Part shown: piece by piece, positions 7,683 through 16,099 of the stretch
Numbering within the stretch: position 1 is the first letter of the stretch
Layout of the letters: each line of letters begins with the position of its first letter
NCBI GenBank assembly: GCA_964619955.1
Contig: CAZUJF010000011.1
Location: 71,902-135,901, forward strand
DNA: 64,000 nucleotides
DNA from: JACQFK01 sp964619955
Lineage (GTDB): Bacteria; Planctomycetota; MHYJ01; JACPRB01
Direction of reading: 5' to 3'
Translations under genes and position numbers: made by a program
Notes under the pieces: generated by a model
Database searches by the model: none
Told to the model about the DNA's origin: nothing
What the model saw: only the letters and a program-made list of their open reading frames with translations

Positions 7683-8587
7683 TCCGCCTTCGCGCGCGTC
7701 GGCGGAATCACGCGGTCACCCCCTCCCTCGAGGCAGACGTCGTAGGGACGGCCTTCCACGCGCCCCATCACCACATTCCGTCTCGGAAGCCCCGTGAACG
7801 TCGTCTCGGCCAGCGGGGCGACCGGACGGCCGACCCCGTCCAGCAGCGCCTCCAGCGTGTCCCGGTGGGCCAGCCCCTCGGTTTCCGCATGGGCCGTGAA
7901 ACAGGCGTAGTCCGGCTGTGCCGCGGAGCGTCGCAAGACCTCGTCGACGAAACGTCCGGCGCTCGTCCGTCCCAGCCATTCGTCGAGGGTCGGCAGCGTC
8001 ACGGGAAGCTGGGGAATTTCGTAATTCCTCCCGAGGAAGACGGGGAGGAACGGCGCGCGCCCCCGGGTGTCGCTCGCGTAGACCAGCCGGGCCTGGGCTT
8101 CCAGATCGAGCAGATCATGGGACAGCATCCAGGCAGGCGCCGCGAAGCCCCGGGGGGCGGCGCCCAGGATCTCCCGGTAGCTCTCGAGCATGCGCCGGAA
8201 TTCCTCGCGAAGGCGCGCGCGCGGATACCGGGGCAGGCGGTCCTGCCAGCGCCGGTGATCCCAGCCGTGCAGGCCCACCTCGTGCCCCTCGTCGCGGATG
8301 CGCCGCAGCAGCCCGGGCATGCCCTTCCCCACCAGCGGCGCCGGCAGCAGCGTGCCGTAGAACGCGGTGGCCCAGCCGTAGGTTGACGGTGCATTCGAAC
8401 GCAGCATCTTCAGCGCGAACGAGGGACGCAGCATCTTCAGCAGCGCCAGCCCCGAGGCATCCGGGCCGAAAGTCACGAAAAACGTGGCCCGGGCGCGGTG
8501 ACGGCGGAGGATCTCCAGGATGCCGGGGACCCCGTCGCGGAGCCCGCGGTGCGTGCAGACGTCGACGCGGAGCCGGAGCGGGGTCAC
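7673..8587 (-). CDS. arnD: ArnD: undecaprenyl-phosphate 4-deoxy-4-formamido-L-arabinose deformylase
   Basis: 304 residues, close to E. coli ArnD (296). It removes the formyl group from the lipid-linked sugar so that Ara4N can be flipped and transferred to lipid A. NodB-type polysaccharide deacetylase fold: RVDVCTHRG (D9), HGWDH (H107/H111), PVTLPT and TAHAETEG with H233 at the same number as the enterobacterial enzyme. Where enterobacterial ArnD has RIDVDT, this protein has cysteine at position 11 (codon TGC). GTG 8587 overlaps the upstream stop (GTGA). The gene ends inside the antisense of tRNA-Val, so the operon stops exactly at the tRNA 3' end. Last gene of the arn operon. Confidence 0.92.
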   Translation of the reverse strand: MTPLRLRVDVCTHRGLRDGVPGILEILRRHRARATFFVTFGPDASGLALLKMLRPSFALKMLRSNAPSTYGWATAFYGTLLPAPLVGKGMPGLLRRIRDEGHEVGLHGWDHRRWQDRLPRYPRARLREEFRRMLESYREILGAAPRGFAAPAWMLSHDLLDLEAQARLVYASDTRGRAPFLPVFLGRNYEIPQLPVTLPTLDEWLGRTSAGRFVDEVLRRSAAQPDYACFTAHAETEGLAHRDTLEALLDGVGRPVAPLAETTFTGLPRRNVVMGRVEGRPYDVCLEGGGDRVIPPTRAKADEP

Positions 8588-9594
8588 CGCCCGGGCGCCT
8601 CCGTGGCGGCCGAGGTCAGCGCCGCCTTCGAGCTGCTCTCCTTCAAAAACCACTCGATGGTCGCGGCCAGCCCGTCGTGGAGAGAGGTCGTCGGACGCAC
8701 CTTCAGAATCGTCTTCATCCTTCCGATGTCCGGCACCCGGCGCGGGATGTCCTCGTAGCTGGCCCCGTAAATCTCCTCCTGTTTGACGAAGCTCAGATGC
8801 TCCGTCGGGTCGCGCCCGAGGATCTCCAGCATCGTCGTGCCGAGTTCCAGGATCGAAGTCTCCCGGTCGTCGCCGATGTTGAAGACCCCGCCCACGGCCC
8901 TGGGCTCGAGGCCCGCCGCCATGGTCCCCCGGACGGCGTCGTCCACAAAGGTGAAGCAGCGCGTCTGTTTGCCGTCGCCGATGATGGTGAGGGGGCCGTT
9001 CCGCAAAATCTGCCCCATGAAGATCGTGATCACGCGGCCGGCGTCGATCTTGTCCAGGCGCGGTCCGTAGACGTTGAAGTAGCGGACCACGCTCACGTCG
9101 AGCCCCATGCGCCGGTACGCCCAGCAGTAATGCTCCCCCGCCGCCTTGGAAGTCGAGTAACACCAGCGGTCCGTGGTGGTGGCCCCCAGCACGCGGTCGT
9201 CCTCCTCCTTCCAAGGCACGTTGGGGTTTCGCCCGTACACCTCGCTGGTGGACGAGAACACCAGGCGCTTGCCGTGCCGGTGGGCCAGGCGAAGCAGATT
9301 GAGCGTACCCAAGATGTTCACGTTGAGCACGTTGAACGGGTCGTCCACGTAGTGCTCCACGCCCACCACCGCGGCCAGGTGGTAGACGAGATCCGCCCGG
9401 ATCACGAACGCCTCGATCGCTTCGGCATCCAGGACGGAGGCCTTGACGTAATGGAAGAGCGGGTTTGCGAGAAGGTGGCGCACCTTGAGGTTCATGCCGA
9501 TGTCCAGCGACCAGACCTCGTCGCCCCGCTTCAAATGCGCCTCCGCGAGATGAGAGCCTATGAAGCCGCCGCCGCCGGTGATAAGGATTCTCAT
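8584..9594 (-). CDS. arnA: ArnA C-terminal activity as a separate protein: UDP-glucuronate decarboxylase
   Basis: 336 residues, extended short-chain dehydrogenase fold. It oxidises C4 of UDP-glucuronate with NAD and decarboxylates it to UDP-4-keto-pentose, the first committed step to Ara4N. Visible: GGGGFIGSH nucleotide loop (7-15), STSEVYG with S117/E118 (equivalent to the ArnA catalytic Ser-Glu), Y146-x3-K150, PRLD, and GKQTRCF with R212 at the position of the ArnA arginine needed for decarboxylation. In E. coli this domain is fused behind the formyltransferase; here it is a separate gene starting at ATG 9594 with an ATGA overlap (9591-9594). Alone it would look like a UDP-xylose synthase; the operon context decides for ArnA. 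Confidence 0.88.
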   Translation of the reverse strand: MRILITGGGGFIGSHLAEAHLKRGDEVWSLDIGMNLKVRHLLANPLFHYVKASVLDAEAIEAFVIRADLVYHLAAVVGVEHYVDDPFNVLNVNILGTLNLLRLAHRHGKRLVFSSTSEVYGRNPNVPWKEEDDRVLGATTTDRWCYSTSKAAGEHYCWAYRRMGLDVSVVRYFNVYGPRLDKIDAGRVITIFMGQILRNGPLTIIGDGKQTRCFTFVDDAVRGTMAAGLEPRAVGGVFNIGDDRETSILELGTTMLEILGRDPTEHLSFVKQEEIYGASYEDIPRRVPDIGRMKTILKVRPTTSLHDGLAATIEWFLKESSSKAALTSAATEAPGR

Positions 9595-10475
9595 GTCGGA
9601 TCTCCCAAACGATCTCCCGCCTTGAGGACCGGAACAGCGGCCGGTCCGTCCGTCCAAGTCATGTGTTCGATGCGGTACGCCCCGTCGCCCGTGGCGACGA
9701 CATCGGGCTGAATCAGTCTTCCCGGTTCCCCGGCGCCCGCCACCGGCGCTCCGGACCAGACCATGAGCCGGCGGCCGCGCGCGCTGGTGAAGGCCCCCGG
9801 GAAGGGATCCGTGACGGCGCGCACGAGCCCGTCCACCCTCCAGGTGGGCTGGGCCCAGTCGATGCGCCCGTCCTCGGGACGGCGCCGGCCCCGGTACGTG
9901 GCCTTGGCCGGGTCCTGGGGGATTCTCGGGGCGCGTCCCTCGCGGATCGCCGGCCAGAGTTCGCGGAACAGGAGCCGCGCCTCGACCACCGCACGATCGA
10001 AGAGCGTCTTGGCGGTGTCCCGCGGCCCGATCCTCCACCCCCGCTGACCCACGATGTCCCCCGCATCGGGCTCCTTGACCATGTGGTGCAGCGTCACGCC
10101 GGTCTCTTTCTCTCCCTCGATCAGCGCCCAGTTGAGCGGGGCGCGTCCGCGCAGCCGCGGGAGCAGCGAGCCGTGCAGGTTGAGCGCCCCCAGCGGCGCC
10201 TGCCGTAGCAGCCTCGTCGGGATCATGTTCCGGTAGTAGCAGGACAGGATGAGGTCGGGGGCGAGGCGCGCCACCTCGGCCGCCATGTCGGATTCCTCCC
10301 CGAACATCACGGGAAGCCCCGCCGCCGAGGCGCGCTCCGCCAGCGAGCGGAACCAGCGCTTCTCGGCCGGATCGTCGCGATGCGTGACGACCGCGGCCAC
10401 GTCCTCCAATTGCTCCAGAAGGAACTCAAGCCCGCTGCAGCCCATCTCTCCATATCCGAACAGGAGGATCTTCAC
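9591..10475 (-). CDS. ArnA N-terminal activity as a separate protein: UDP-Ara4N formyltransferase
   Basis: 294 residues of the formyl-THF-dependent formyltransferase family. It N-formylates UDP-Ara4N to make the substrate of ArnC. The catalytic triad is visible as N99 and H101 in ALNLHGSLLP and D137 in EPDAGDIVGQ, with the typical GRAPLNWALI stretch between. GTG 10475 is preceded by GGAGGGG at 4-nt spacing and overlaps the arnC stop (GTGA, 10472-10475). The C-terminal ~90 residues form the OB-like domain seen in ArnA and methionyl-tRNA formyltransferase. Met-tRNA formyltransferase is excluded by the arn context and better resemblance around the triad. Confidence 0.9.
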   Translation of the reverse strand: MKILLFGYGEMGCSGLEFLLEQLEDVAAVVTHRDDPAEKRWFRSLAERASAAGLPVMFGEESDMAAEVARLAPDLILSCYYRNMIPTRLLRQAPLGALNLHGSLLPRLRGRAPLNWALIEGEKETGVTLHHMVKEPDAGDIVGQRGWRIGPRDTAKTLFDRAVVEARLLFRELWPAIREGRAPRIPQDPAKATYRGRRRPEDGRIDWAQPTWRVDGLVRAVTDPFPGAFTSARGRRLMVWSGAPVAGAGEPGRLIQPDVVATGDGAYRIEHMTWTDGPAAVPVLKAGDRLGDPT

Positions 10476-11455
10476 GGCGCCCCTCCGTGGATTTTGCGGA
10501 TCACGAAGCGCGGACGCTGCCGGACCTCGCCGTAGATCCGGCCGACGTACTCGCCCAGCAGCCCCATCGAGACGAAGAGGCCGCCCACCATCAGGAAGAG
10601 GACCGCGAAGAGCGTGAAGACGCCGAACTGGCCCCATTGGTCCCCCCCCGGAAGCATGCGCTTGACCAGGATGAAGACCGCCAGCCCCGCGGACGAGAGC
10701 GCCACCAGGGCACCGAAGCCGGACATGAGTCGCAGCGGCAGATACGAAAAGCCGGTCATCAGGTCCATCTGCAGGCGGAGCAGCTGGAGGAGGCCGTATT
10801 TCGACTCCCCTTGGGACCGTTCGTCGTGATCGACTTCGATCTCCGTCGTTCGTTTCGCGTACATCATCGCGAGCACGGGGATGAAGCTGGAGAGTTCGCG
10901 ACACTGGCAAATCTGATCCACCACCCCGCGGGAGTACGCGCGCAGCATGCAGCCGTAGTCCGTCATGCCCCGGGCCGCCCGGTTGCCGCCGCGGGTGAGT
11001 CGGTTCACGACGCGAGACGCGATGCGGCGATACAGCGGATCCTGCCGGTTCCGGCGCTTCGATCCGACCACGTCGTAGCCTTCGGCCATCTTCGCCACCA
11101 GCCGGGGAAGCTCCTCCGGGGGATTCTGCAGGTCGGCGTCCAGCGTCACGATCATGTCGCCGCGCGATTGCGCCAGTCCTGCGAATACGGCGGCGTGCTG
11201 GCCGTAGTTCCGATTGAATTCGACCGCGCGCACCCGCGGATCCGCGGCGGCGAATCCGGAGAGCAGCTCCAGCGAAGCGTCCGAGCTGCCGTCGTCTACG
11301 TAGACGAGTTCCCAGCTGCGCCCCGTGGACTCCAGCGCCAGGACCAGCCGCCGCTGCAGTTCGGGAAGGTTCCCGGCCTCGTTGAAGACCGGGACCACCG
11401 CCGAGACCTGCGGCACCGCGTCAGGCGAGGATGCGGCGGACGGCGGCGACGACAT
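10472..11455 (-). CDS. arnC: ArnC: undecaprenyl-phosphate 4-deoxy-4-formamido-L-arabinose transferase
   Basis: 327 residues against 322 in E. coli. Cytoplasmic-face GT2 enzyme that moves formylated Ara4N from UDP to undecaprenyl phosphate. Motifs shared with ArnC: VVPVFNE, FNRNYGQHAA, LDADLQNPPEE, MTDYGCMLRAYSR and GESKYGLL; two C-terminal membrane helices (about 232-255 and 270-295) precede GLLGEYVGRIY. ATG 11455 was preferred over 11470 because GGAGA lies 8 nt upstream; either way it overlaps arnB by 35-50 nt. Same operon as arnB and the split arnA genes. Confidence 0.93.
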   Translation of the reverse strand: MSSPPSAASSPDAVPQVSAVVPVFNEAGNLPELQRRLVLALESTGRSWELVYVDDGSSDASLELLSGFAAADPRVRAVEFNRNYGQHAAVFAGLAQSRGDMIVTLDADLQNPPEELPRLVAKMAEGYDVVGSKRRNRQDPLYRRIASRVVNRLTRGGNRAARGMTDYGCMLRAYSRGVVDQICQCRELSSFIPVLAMMYAKRTTEIEVDHDERSQGESKYGLLQLLRLQMDLMTGFSYLPLRLMSGFGALVALSSAGLAVFILVKRMLPGGDQWGQFGVFTLFAVLFLMVGGLFVSMGLLGEYVGRIYGEVRQRPRFVIRKIHGGAP

Positions 11456-12542
11456 CGTCAACGTCTCCATGGGTCATTCCCGGGAACAGCGGAAGCGATA
11501 CGATCCTGCGACACACGTCTTCGGTCACGGGGAGGCTGCCTTCGGGCAGGCCGTAGAGGGTGCTGCGGTGGACGGCCTCGAAATGCAGGCCCGTCCCGAT
11601 GTTCTCATCCTTCATCCGGCCCATGAACTCGTCGCGGCGCCCGACCAAGACCGTGAAGAGGTGCCAGGCGTGCCGGTGGGGCACGGCCGGCGCCTTCGGG
11701 AGTTCGAGGCCCGGCAGTCCGGCCAGTTCGCTCATGTATCGGGCCGCGATGGCCGTGCGGCGTTCGATGAAGCCGTCGAGCTTCCGCAGCTGGTGGATGC
11801 CCAGCGCGGAGGCGATATCGGTGAGGCTGTATTTGAAGCCGGGCACGACGACGTCGTAGTGCGCCTGCGCCCCCGCGCCGTAGGCCTTCCACGCGTCGCG
11901 CGCCACGCCGTGGAACTTGAACAGCTTGAGGCGCTCGGCGAGACGATCGTCGTCGGTGGCGAGCATGCCGCCCTCGCCCGTGGTCATGTCCTTGATGGGG
12001 TGGAAGCTGTAGATGACCGTGTTGCCGTGTCCGCCGATCTTCCGGCCGCGGTATTCGGTGCCCGCGGCGTGGGCGGCGTCCTCGATGAGGGCGACATCCT
12101 TCCCGGCCAAAGCCCGCAGCGCATCCAAGTCCGCGGGGGCGCCCGCGAAATGAACCGGGACGATCGCGCGCGTCTTCGGTCCGATCAGGCGCCTCACGTG
12201 GGCCACATCGATCTGGCGCGTCTCCCGCTCGATCTCCGCGAAGCGCACGGTCGCCCCCAGCGCCAGGGCCATGTTCGAGGTGGCGGGCCAGGTGAGCGAG
12301 GGACAGATGATTTCGTCGCCCGGCTTCAGATCGAGGGCCCAGTAGGCGCAGTGGAGCGCCGCGGTGCCCGACGACAGCGCCAGGGCGTGTTTCGCGCCCA
12401 CATACGCCGCAAAGTCCTTCTCGAACTGCTGGGTGCGCGGTCCGGTCGTGATCCAGCCCGATCGCAGACAGTCACTGACTTCGCGGATCTCCTCCTCGCC
12501 GATGCTTGGACGGGAAAACGGGAGGAAGGAGGAACGAGTCAT
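11421..12542 (-). CDS. arnB: ArnB: UDP-4-keto-pentose aminotransferase
   Basis: 373 residues (379 in E. coli). PLP enzyme of the DegT/DnrJ/EryC1 family that aminates UDP-4-keto-arabinose with glutamate to give UDP-Ara4N. Very close to ArnB: FLPFSRPSIG, SGWITTGP, PSLTWPATSNM, IEDAAHAAGT, and YSFHPIKDMTTGEGG, where K184 is the PLP lysine. ATG 12542 has AGGAGG just upstream and an ATGA overlap with the stop of the preceding arnT-like gene (12539-12542). Its length, motif order and operon position support the assignment over other sugar aminotransferases. Confidence 0.93.
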   Translation of the reverse strand: MTRSSFLPFSRPSIGEEEIREVSDCLRSGWITTGPRTQQFEKDFAAYVGAKHALALSSGTAALHCAYWALDLKPGDEIICPSLTWPATSNMALALGATVRFAEIERETRQIDVAHVRRLIGPKTRAIVPVHFAGAPADLDALRALAGKDVALIEDAAHAAGTEYRGRKIGGHGNTVIYSFHPIKDMTTGEGGMLATDDDRLAERLKLFKFHGVARDAWKAYGAGAQAHYDVVVPGFKYSLTDIASALGIHQLRKLDGFIERRTAIAARYMSELAGLPGLELPKAPAVPHRHAWHLFTVLVGRRDEFMGRMKDENIGTGLHFEAVHRSTLYGLPEGSLPVTEDVCRRIVSLPLFPGMTHGDVDDVVAAVRRILA

Positions 12543-14098
12543 GGATGAATCCTCGCGAAATACTTGAGCCGTCCGCGGTGATCGGGCACGGAGTCCAGGA
12601 TTTCGAGGGGGATCCCTGCGCCCGCGAGGCGGTCCCGCTGGAAGTCCGCCAGGAGGTAGTGACCGGCCTCGCCCCGGCGAGGCACAAGGGGGCGCTGCAG
12701 ATAGAAGGGGTACGCGCCCTCCGTTTCCTCGGGCGCGAGGGAGTAGAGCGCGGCGCCGGCCGGCAGCGCAGCGGAGACGCGCCGGCAGAACAATACCCCC
12801 GCGCGGCCTTCCGCATCCCAGCGGGCGGCCATGAAGAGATCCGTGGCCAGAAACGTGCCCCCCAGCAGTCCGGCGAGCAGGCCCGCGCCCCGGGCAGGAC
12901 CCAGACGCAGGGTCGCCAGGAGGATCGCGATTCCGCCCGTCGCGACGGCACCGCCGAGCAGGGGAAACGAGTCCGCCATCGCGGCCACGCGGTCGGACGT
13001 CCAAAGGGACTTGGGCAGCAACGCCAGGGCCGCGCCCCCGGCGGCAAACAGCGCTCCAAGTCCGGCGAGACCGCTTCGCAGCAGGCGCGGGGCCTCCCGC
13101 CCGCAGGCCTCCAGCACGATGCCGCAGACCGCGGCCATCGGCGGGCAGAAATAGACGACGTAGCTCGGCCGCTTGGCCGAGGAGATCGTGAGGAATAACG
13201 CGGTGCCCGCCAGCCAGAACAGGGCGAGACGGAGCCCCGGCGCCCCCCGCACCCGCCAGGCGAGCGGCAGGACCAGCAGCCAGGGCAGCAGCAGCGGCGG
13301 GGCGACCCTCGCGTAAAAATGCACCGGACGCTTCTGCTGATAGCCGTCCGAAAAAGCCGACAGGTTCTCCAGCACCAGATTCTGATGGAGGAAGTCCGCG
13401 CCGTTCGCCCGGCCCACGGCCGCATACCAGGGCAGCACGATCAGGAGCATCGCGGGAATGCCCCGTTCGAAGCGCATCTCCTGGAGCAGGCGCCAGCGGC
13501 CCCGGACTAGGAACCAGGCGAAGCCCGCCACCCCCAGGAGCGCGACGGCGATCGGGCCCTTCGTGAGAATCCCCAGCGCCGCGAGCACGTACATCGCCGC
13601 CAGTCCCCGCCGCGCTTCGCCCTCCCGCGGCTCGGCCCAGGCCAGGAAGCGTTCGAACGCGGCGACGGCGAAGAAGGCCGTCAGGACATCAGCGCGGCAG
13701 AGCGTCTGCTGATCCGCGAACGACGGCAGCGTGGCAAGCACGGCGGCCGAGGCAAGTCCGGCCCCAGGCCCCGCCAGGCGCCCTCCGATCAACCCGATCA
13801 CCACCAGCAGGCCGATGCCCGCCAGAGCCGTGGGCAGGCGCATCGCGAATTCCGTGAAGCCCAGCAGGCTGCCCGTCGAGGCGAGCAGCCAGTACGGGAG
13901 CGGCGGGTAGCACGAGAAGGGCACCGTGTTGATGCGCGGCGTGATCCAGTCGCCGGACTCCCGCATCTCACGGGCAGCCTCGGCGATGCGGCCTTCGTCG
14001 ATGTTCCAAAGCGTGGTCGTCCCGAGACGAGGAAGAACCAGCGCCGCGTCGAGCAGCGCCAGCACCGCGAGCGCTTTCACGAAGGATGAACGAGCCAT
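12539..14098 (-). CDS. ArnT-like PMT-family aminoarabinose (or related) transferase
   Basis: About 519 residues, ~12 membrane segments and a C-terminal soluble domain. The first periplasmic loop, TTLWNIDEGRIAEAAREM then GDWITPRIN, is the ArnT arrangement of an acidic pair and substrate loop. ArnT moves Ara4N from undecaprenyl phosphate to lipid A phosphates at the periplasmic face and gives resistance to cationic peptides. It is the first gene of a six-gene arn operon. Start is uncertain: ATG 14098 is chosen; ATG 14137 would add 13 residues that overlap a small palindrome (about 14120-14135). No ArnE/ArnF flippase or Ugd is encoded nearby. Confidence 0.8.
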   Translation of the reverse strand: MARSSFVKALAVLALLDAALVLPRLGTTTLWNIDEGRIAEAAREMRESGDWITPRINTVPFSCYPPLPYWLLASTGSLLGFTEFAMRLPTALAGIGLLVVIGLIGGRLAGPGAGLASAAVLATLPSFADQQTLCRADVLTAFFAVAAFERFLAWAEPREGEARRGLAAMYVLAALGILTKGPIAVALLGVAGFAWFLVRGRWRLLQEMRFERGIPAMLLIVLPWYAAVGRANGADFLHQNLVLENLSAFSDGYQQKRPVHFYARVAPPLLLPWLLVLPLAWRVRGAPGLRLALFWLAGTALFLTISSAKRPSYVVYFCPPMAAVCGIVLEACGREAPRLLRSGLAGLGALFAAGGAALALLPKSLWTSDRVAAMADSFPLLGGAVATGGIAILLATLRLGPARGAGLLAGLLGGTFLATDLFMAARWDAEGRAGVLFCRRVSAALPAGAALYSLAPEETEGAYPFYLQRPLVPRRGEAGHYLLADFQRDRLAGAGIPLEILDSVPDHRGRLKYFARIHP

Positions 14099-14156
14099 CG
14101 GCAAGAAAGCGTAGCGTCGGAAGCCTGAAGGCTTCATGAGGCGGGGATTAAATGAT

Positions 14157-14173
14157 CTTCATGTCGTCTTCAC
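14157..14173 (+). promoter_or_regulatory. PmrA-box-like direct repeat A
   Basis: CTTCAT-N5-CTTCAC, two hexamers 11 bp apart, the layout of OmpR/PhoB-class response-regulator sites (PmrA consensus CTTAAT-N5-CTTAAT). It lies 4 bp from a minus-strand -10-like TTTAAT (14147-14152) of the arn operon, where it would overlap the -35 region. The binding protein is not in this window. Confidence 0.45.
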
Positions 14174-14211
14174 GTACCACCCGGGCGCGGATGAAGATTT
14201 TTTCGGATTCA

Positions 14212-14228
14212 CTTCACTATCGCTTCAT
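14212..14228 (+). promoter_or_regulatory. PmrA-box-like direct repeat B
   Basis: CTTCAC-N5-CTTCAT, same orientation as box A and starting exactly 55 bp (five 11-bp steps) from it, so all four half-sites fall on one 11-bp register. It ends 24 nt before the ATG at 14252. Its second half-site is part of a 12-bp direct repeat, GCTTCATGAGGC, present at 14131-14142 and 14222-14233. Confidence 0.45.
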
Positions 14229-14251
14229 GAGGCACCGTCTACGCTCCGTTG

Positions 14252-15859
14252 ATGCCGCGCCGCCTCCCCCTCCCCTGGGCGCTCCTCGCCCTCGTGGGAG
14301 CGCTCTACGCCTGGAATCTGGGCACCCCGGAACTCAGCCCCACCGACGAGGCCCGCAGTGGGGTCATCGTGCGCGACATGGTCGAGGGCGGACGCTGGCT
14401 GCTCCCCCGCACACCGGACGGTTTTCTCTGCGAAAAACCGCCCGCGTACTACGGCTTGGCCGCTCTTGCCACGGCCGCGTTCGGAAATTCGGAGGGGATC
14501 CTCAGGGGCGTCTCGGTCGTGATGGCGATGGGCGCTCTCGCGGCCACCTGGGCGCTCGTGCGCCACTTCGGAACTCCCCGGGCCGCCACTCTGGCGCTGC
14601 TCGCGCTGGCCTCCAACCTGCTCTTCCTGCACTCCGCACGCGAAGCCATGGTGGATATGACGTTCACGTGCTTCATGACGGCCGGCATGGCGGCCTACGC
14701 CGCGGCCCGGACGGGGCGCTGGACGCCCTGGCGCTCGGCGGGTTTCTGCGGCGTCGCCTTCGGCCTGGCCGTGCTCGCGAAAGGCCCGCTGGGCCTGGCG
14801 CTGCCGCTGGGGGTGATCGGGGGGGACCTGCTCGTGGAGACCCGGGGCAGGGTTCTCAAGTCCCGCCGCTGGTGGGGCCCGGGGGCGGCGGCGATCTCGA
14901 TCACCTTGCTGCTTCCCTGCGTGTGGTATGTCCCCGGCCTGCTGCGCGGCGGACGCGAATTCCTGGAGACCTGCCTCCTGAGCGAAAATTTCCGCATGCC
15001 GCTCGGCCGTGCCGAGGGGATCGGAGTCTCCCATCACAAGCCGTTCTTCTACTACGCCGGCCGCCAGCTGGCCGCCCTGCTGCCCTGCCTGATCCTGCTG
15101 CCGGCCCTCGGACCCTGGTGGCGCGATCCGGCGTCGGCGCGCGCCCGGCGCTTCCTGGCGGCCTGGGCCGGCGTCGGCTTCCTGCTCTTCCAACTGGCCG
15201 CAAACAAGCGTTCCTACTACCTCGTGCCGCTGCAACCCGCTTTCGCGGCGGCGCTGGGCCTGGGCTTCCATCGGGCGCTTGAAAGCTTCCCGCAGAATAG
15301 GTGGCTGGTCTGGTGCGTCAGGGCTCCCGGCTTCATCGTAGCCTTCGCTTCGACCGCGGGGCTGGTCCTCCTCCTCCTCCGGCCCGCCCTCCTTCCGTAC
15401 CCTGAACTGCTCGAAGCGCGGGACCTCCGCGTGGCGGCCTTTCTGGTGACCGGCATCGCCGTGGGGGTCCTGTTGCTGCGAACGGCGGGCCTGGGACCCG
15501 GACGTCTCGCGGCGGCCTCCGGGATCCTCGCGCTGTTCTCGATCGCCGTTCGTTCGGGCCTGGTGGATGAGATCGAGGGTTCCCTGGATGAAACACGTCC
15601 GTTCGTGCGCGAGATGCTCGGGAAACTTCCGCCGGGCGCGACGCCGGTCGTCCTGCCCCCCATCCGCGGTTACGGGGTGGACTATTACTGGCCCGTCCCG
15701 CTCGTACATGACGACGCGGCCGCGCGGGCGGCCGATTACGTCCTGGTGCGCCGCAGCAGGCTTCCCGCCCTGCCGGGCCGGTGGCTTCCGATGGGGGCCT
15801 GGACTTTCAGCCATGACGCGGAGCGGGACTTGCTGCTGGTCCGAAAAGAAGAGCCCTGA
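14252..15859 (+). CDS. Second ArnT-like PMT-family glycosyltransferase
   Basis: 535 residues with ~11 membrane segments. The first loop reads LSPTDEARSGVIVRDM then GGRWLLPR, the ArnT-type acidic loop; the LAKGPLGLALP segment is also typical. It is transcribed divergently from the arn operon across a 153-nt region with the two direct-repeat boxes. Start ATG 14252 has no ribosome-binding site and only ~20 nt of possible leader, so the mRNA may be leaderless. It could be a second Ara4N transferase with another acceptor, or may use a different lipid-linked sugar. A large imperfect hairpin follows the stop. Confidence 0.78.
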   Translation: MPRRLPLPWALLALVGALYAWNLGTPELSPTDEARSGVIVRDMVEGGRWLLPRTPDGFLCEKPPAYYGLAALATAAFGNSEGILRGVSVVMAMGALAATWALVRHFGTPRAATLALLALASNLLFLHSAREAMVDMTFTCFMTAGMAAYAAARTGRWTPWRSAGFCGVAFGLAVLAKGPLGLALPLGVIGGDLLVETRGRVLKSRRWWGPGAAAISITLLLPCVWYVPGLLRGGREFLETCLLSENFRMPLGRAEGIGVSHHKPFFYYAGRQLAALLPCLILLPALGPWWRDPASARARRFLAAWAGVGFLLFQLAANKRSYYLVPLQPAFAAALGLGFHRALESFPQNRWLVWCVRAPGFIVAFASTAGLVLLLLRPALLPYPELLEARDLRVAAFLVTGIAVGVLLLRTAGLGPGRLAAASGILALFSIAVRSGLVDEIEGSLDETRPFVREMLGKLPPGATPVVLPPIRGYGVDYYWPVPLVHDDAAARAADYVLVRRSRLPALPGRWLPMGAWTFSHDAERDLLLVRKEEP

Positions 15860-15882
15860 TCCCGCGGCTCACCCGACGGGAA

Positions 15883-15961
15883 CTAGTGGTTCGACTAACT
15901 TCGATCCGTAGGTTGCCCGCATCGGCGGGCACCTACGGATTGAAAGTTGACTCACCACTGG
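15883..15961. repeat. Imperfect 79-bp inverted repeat (hairpin)
   Basis: Core stem ATCCGTAGGT/ACCTACGGAT (15904-15913 with 15931-15940) continues through GCCCGC/GCGGGC to a 4-nt loop; outer arms pair CTAGTGGT with ACCACTGG with an internal loop. There is no T-run, so it is not a standard terminator. It lies between the ends of two convergent genes and could be a bidirectional 3'-end structure or a small palindromic element. Confidence 0.6.
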
Positions 15962-16099
15962 CTCGGCCACACCCGGCATACGCCCTTTGACCTTCCCTTG
16001 AGCGCCGGCCTCCGCCTGGATGTGCCGCATCCAGCAAACGGTGAACCTTTCGATGTCGACCGCTGCGCCACACTGGCTCCCAATCTCGCCGTCGATGCG

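Noticed and set aside
15865..15875. CGGCTCACCCG resembles the tRNA-Val end CGGCTCATCCG (7676-7686), a possible att pair around the arn genes
   Set aside because: Ten matches in 11 nt is too short in DNA of this composition; no integrase gene is present.
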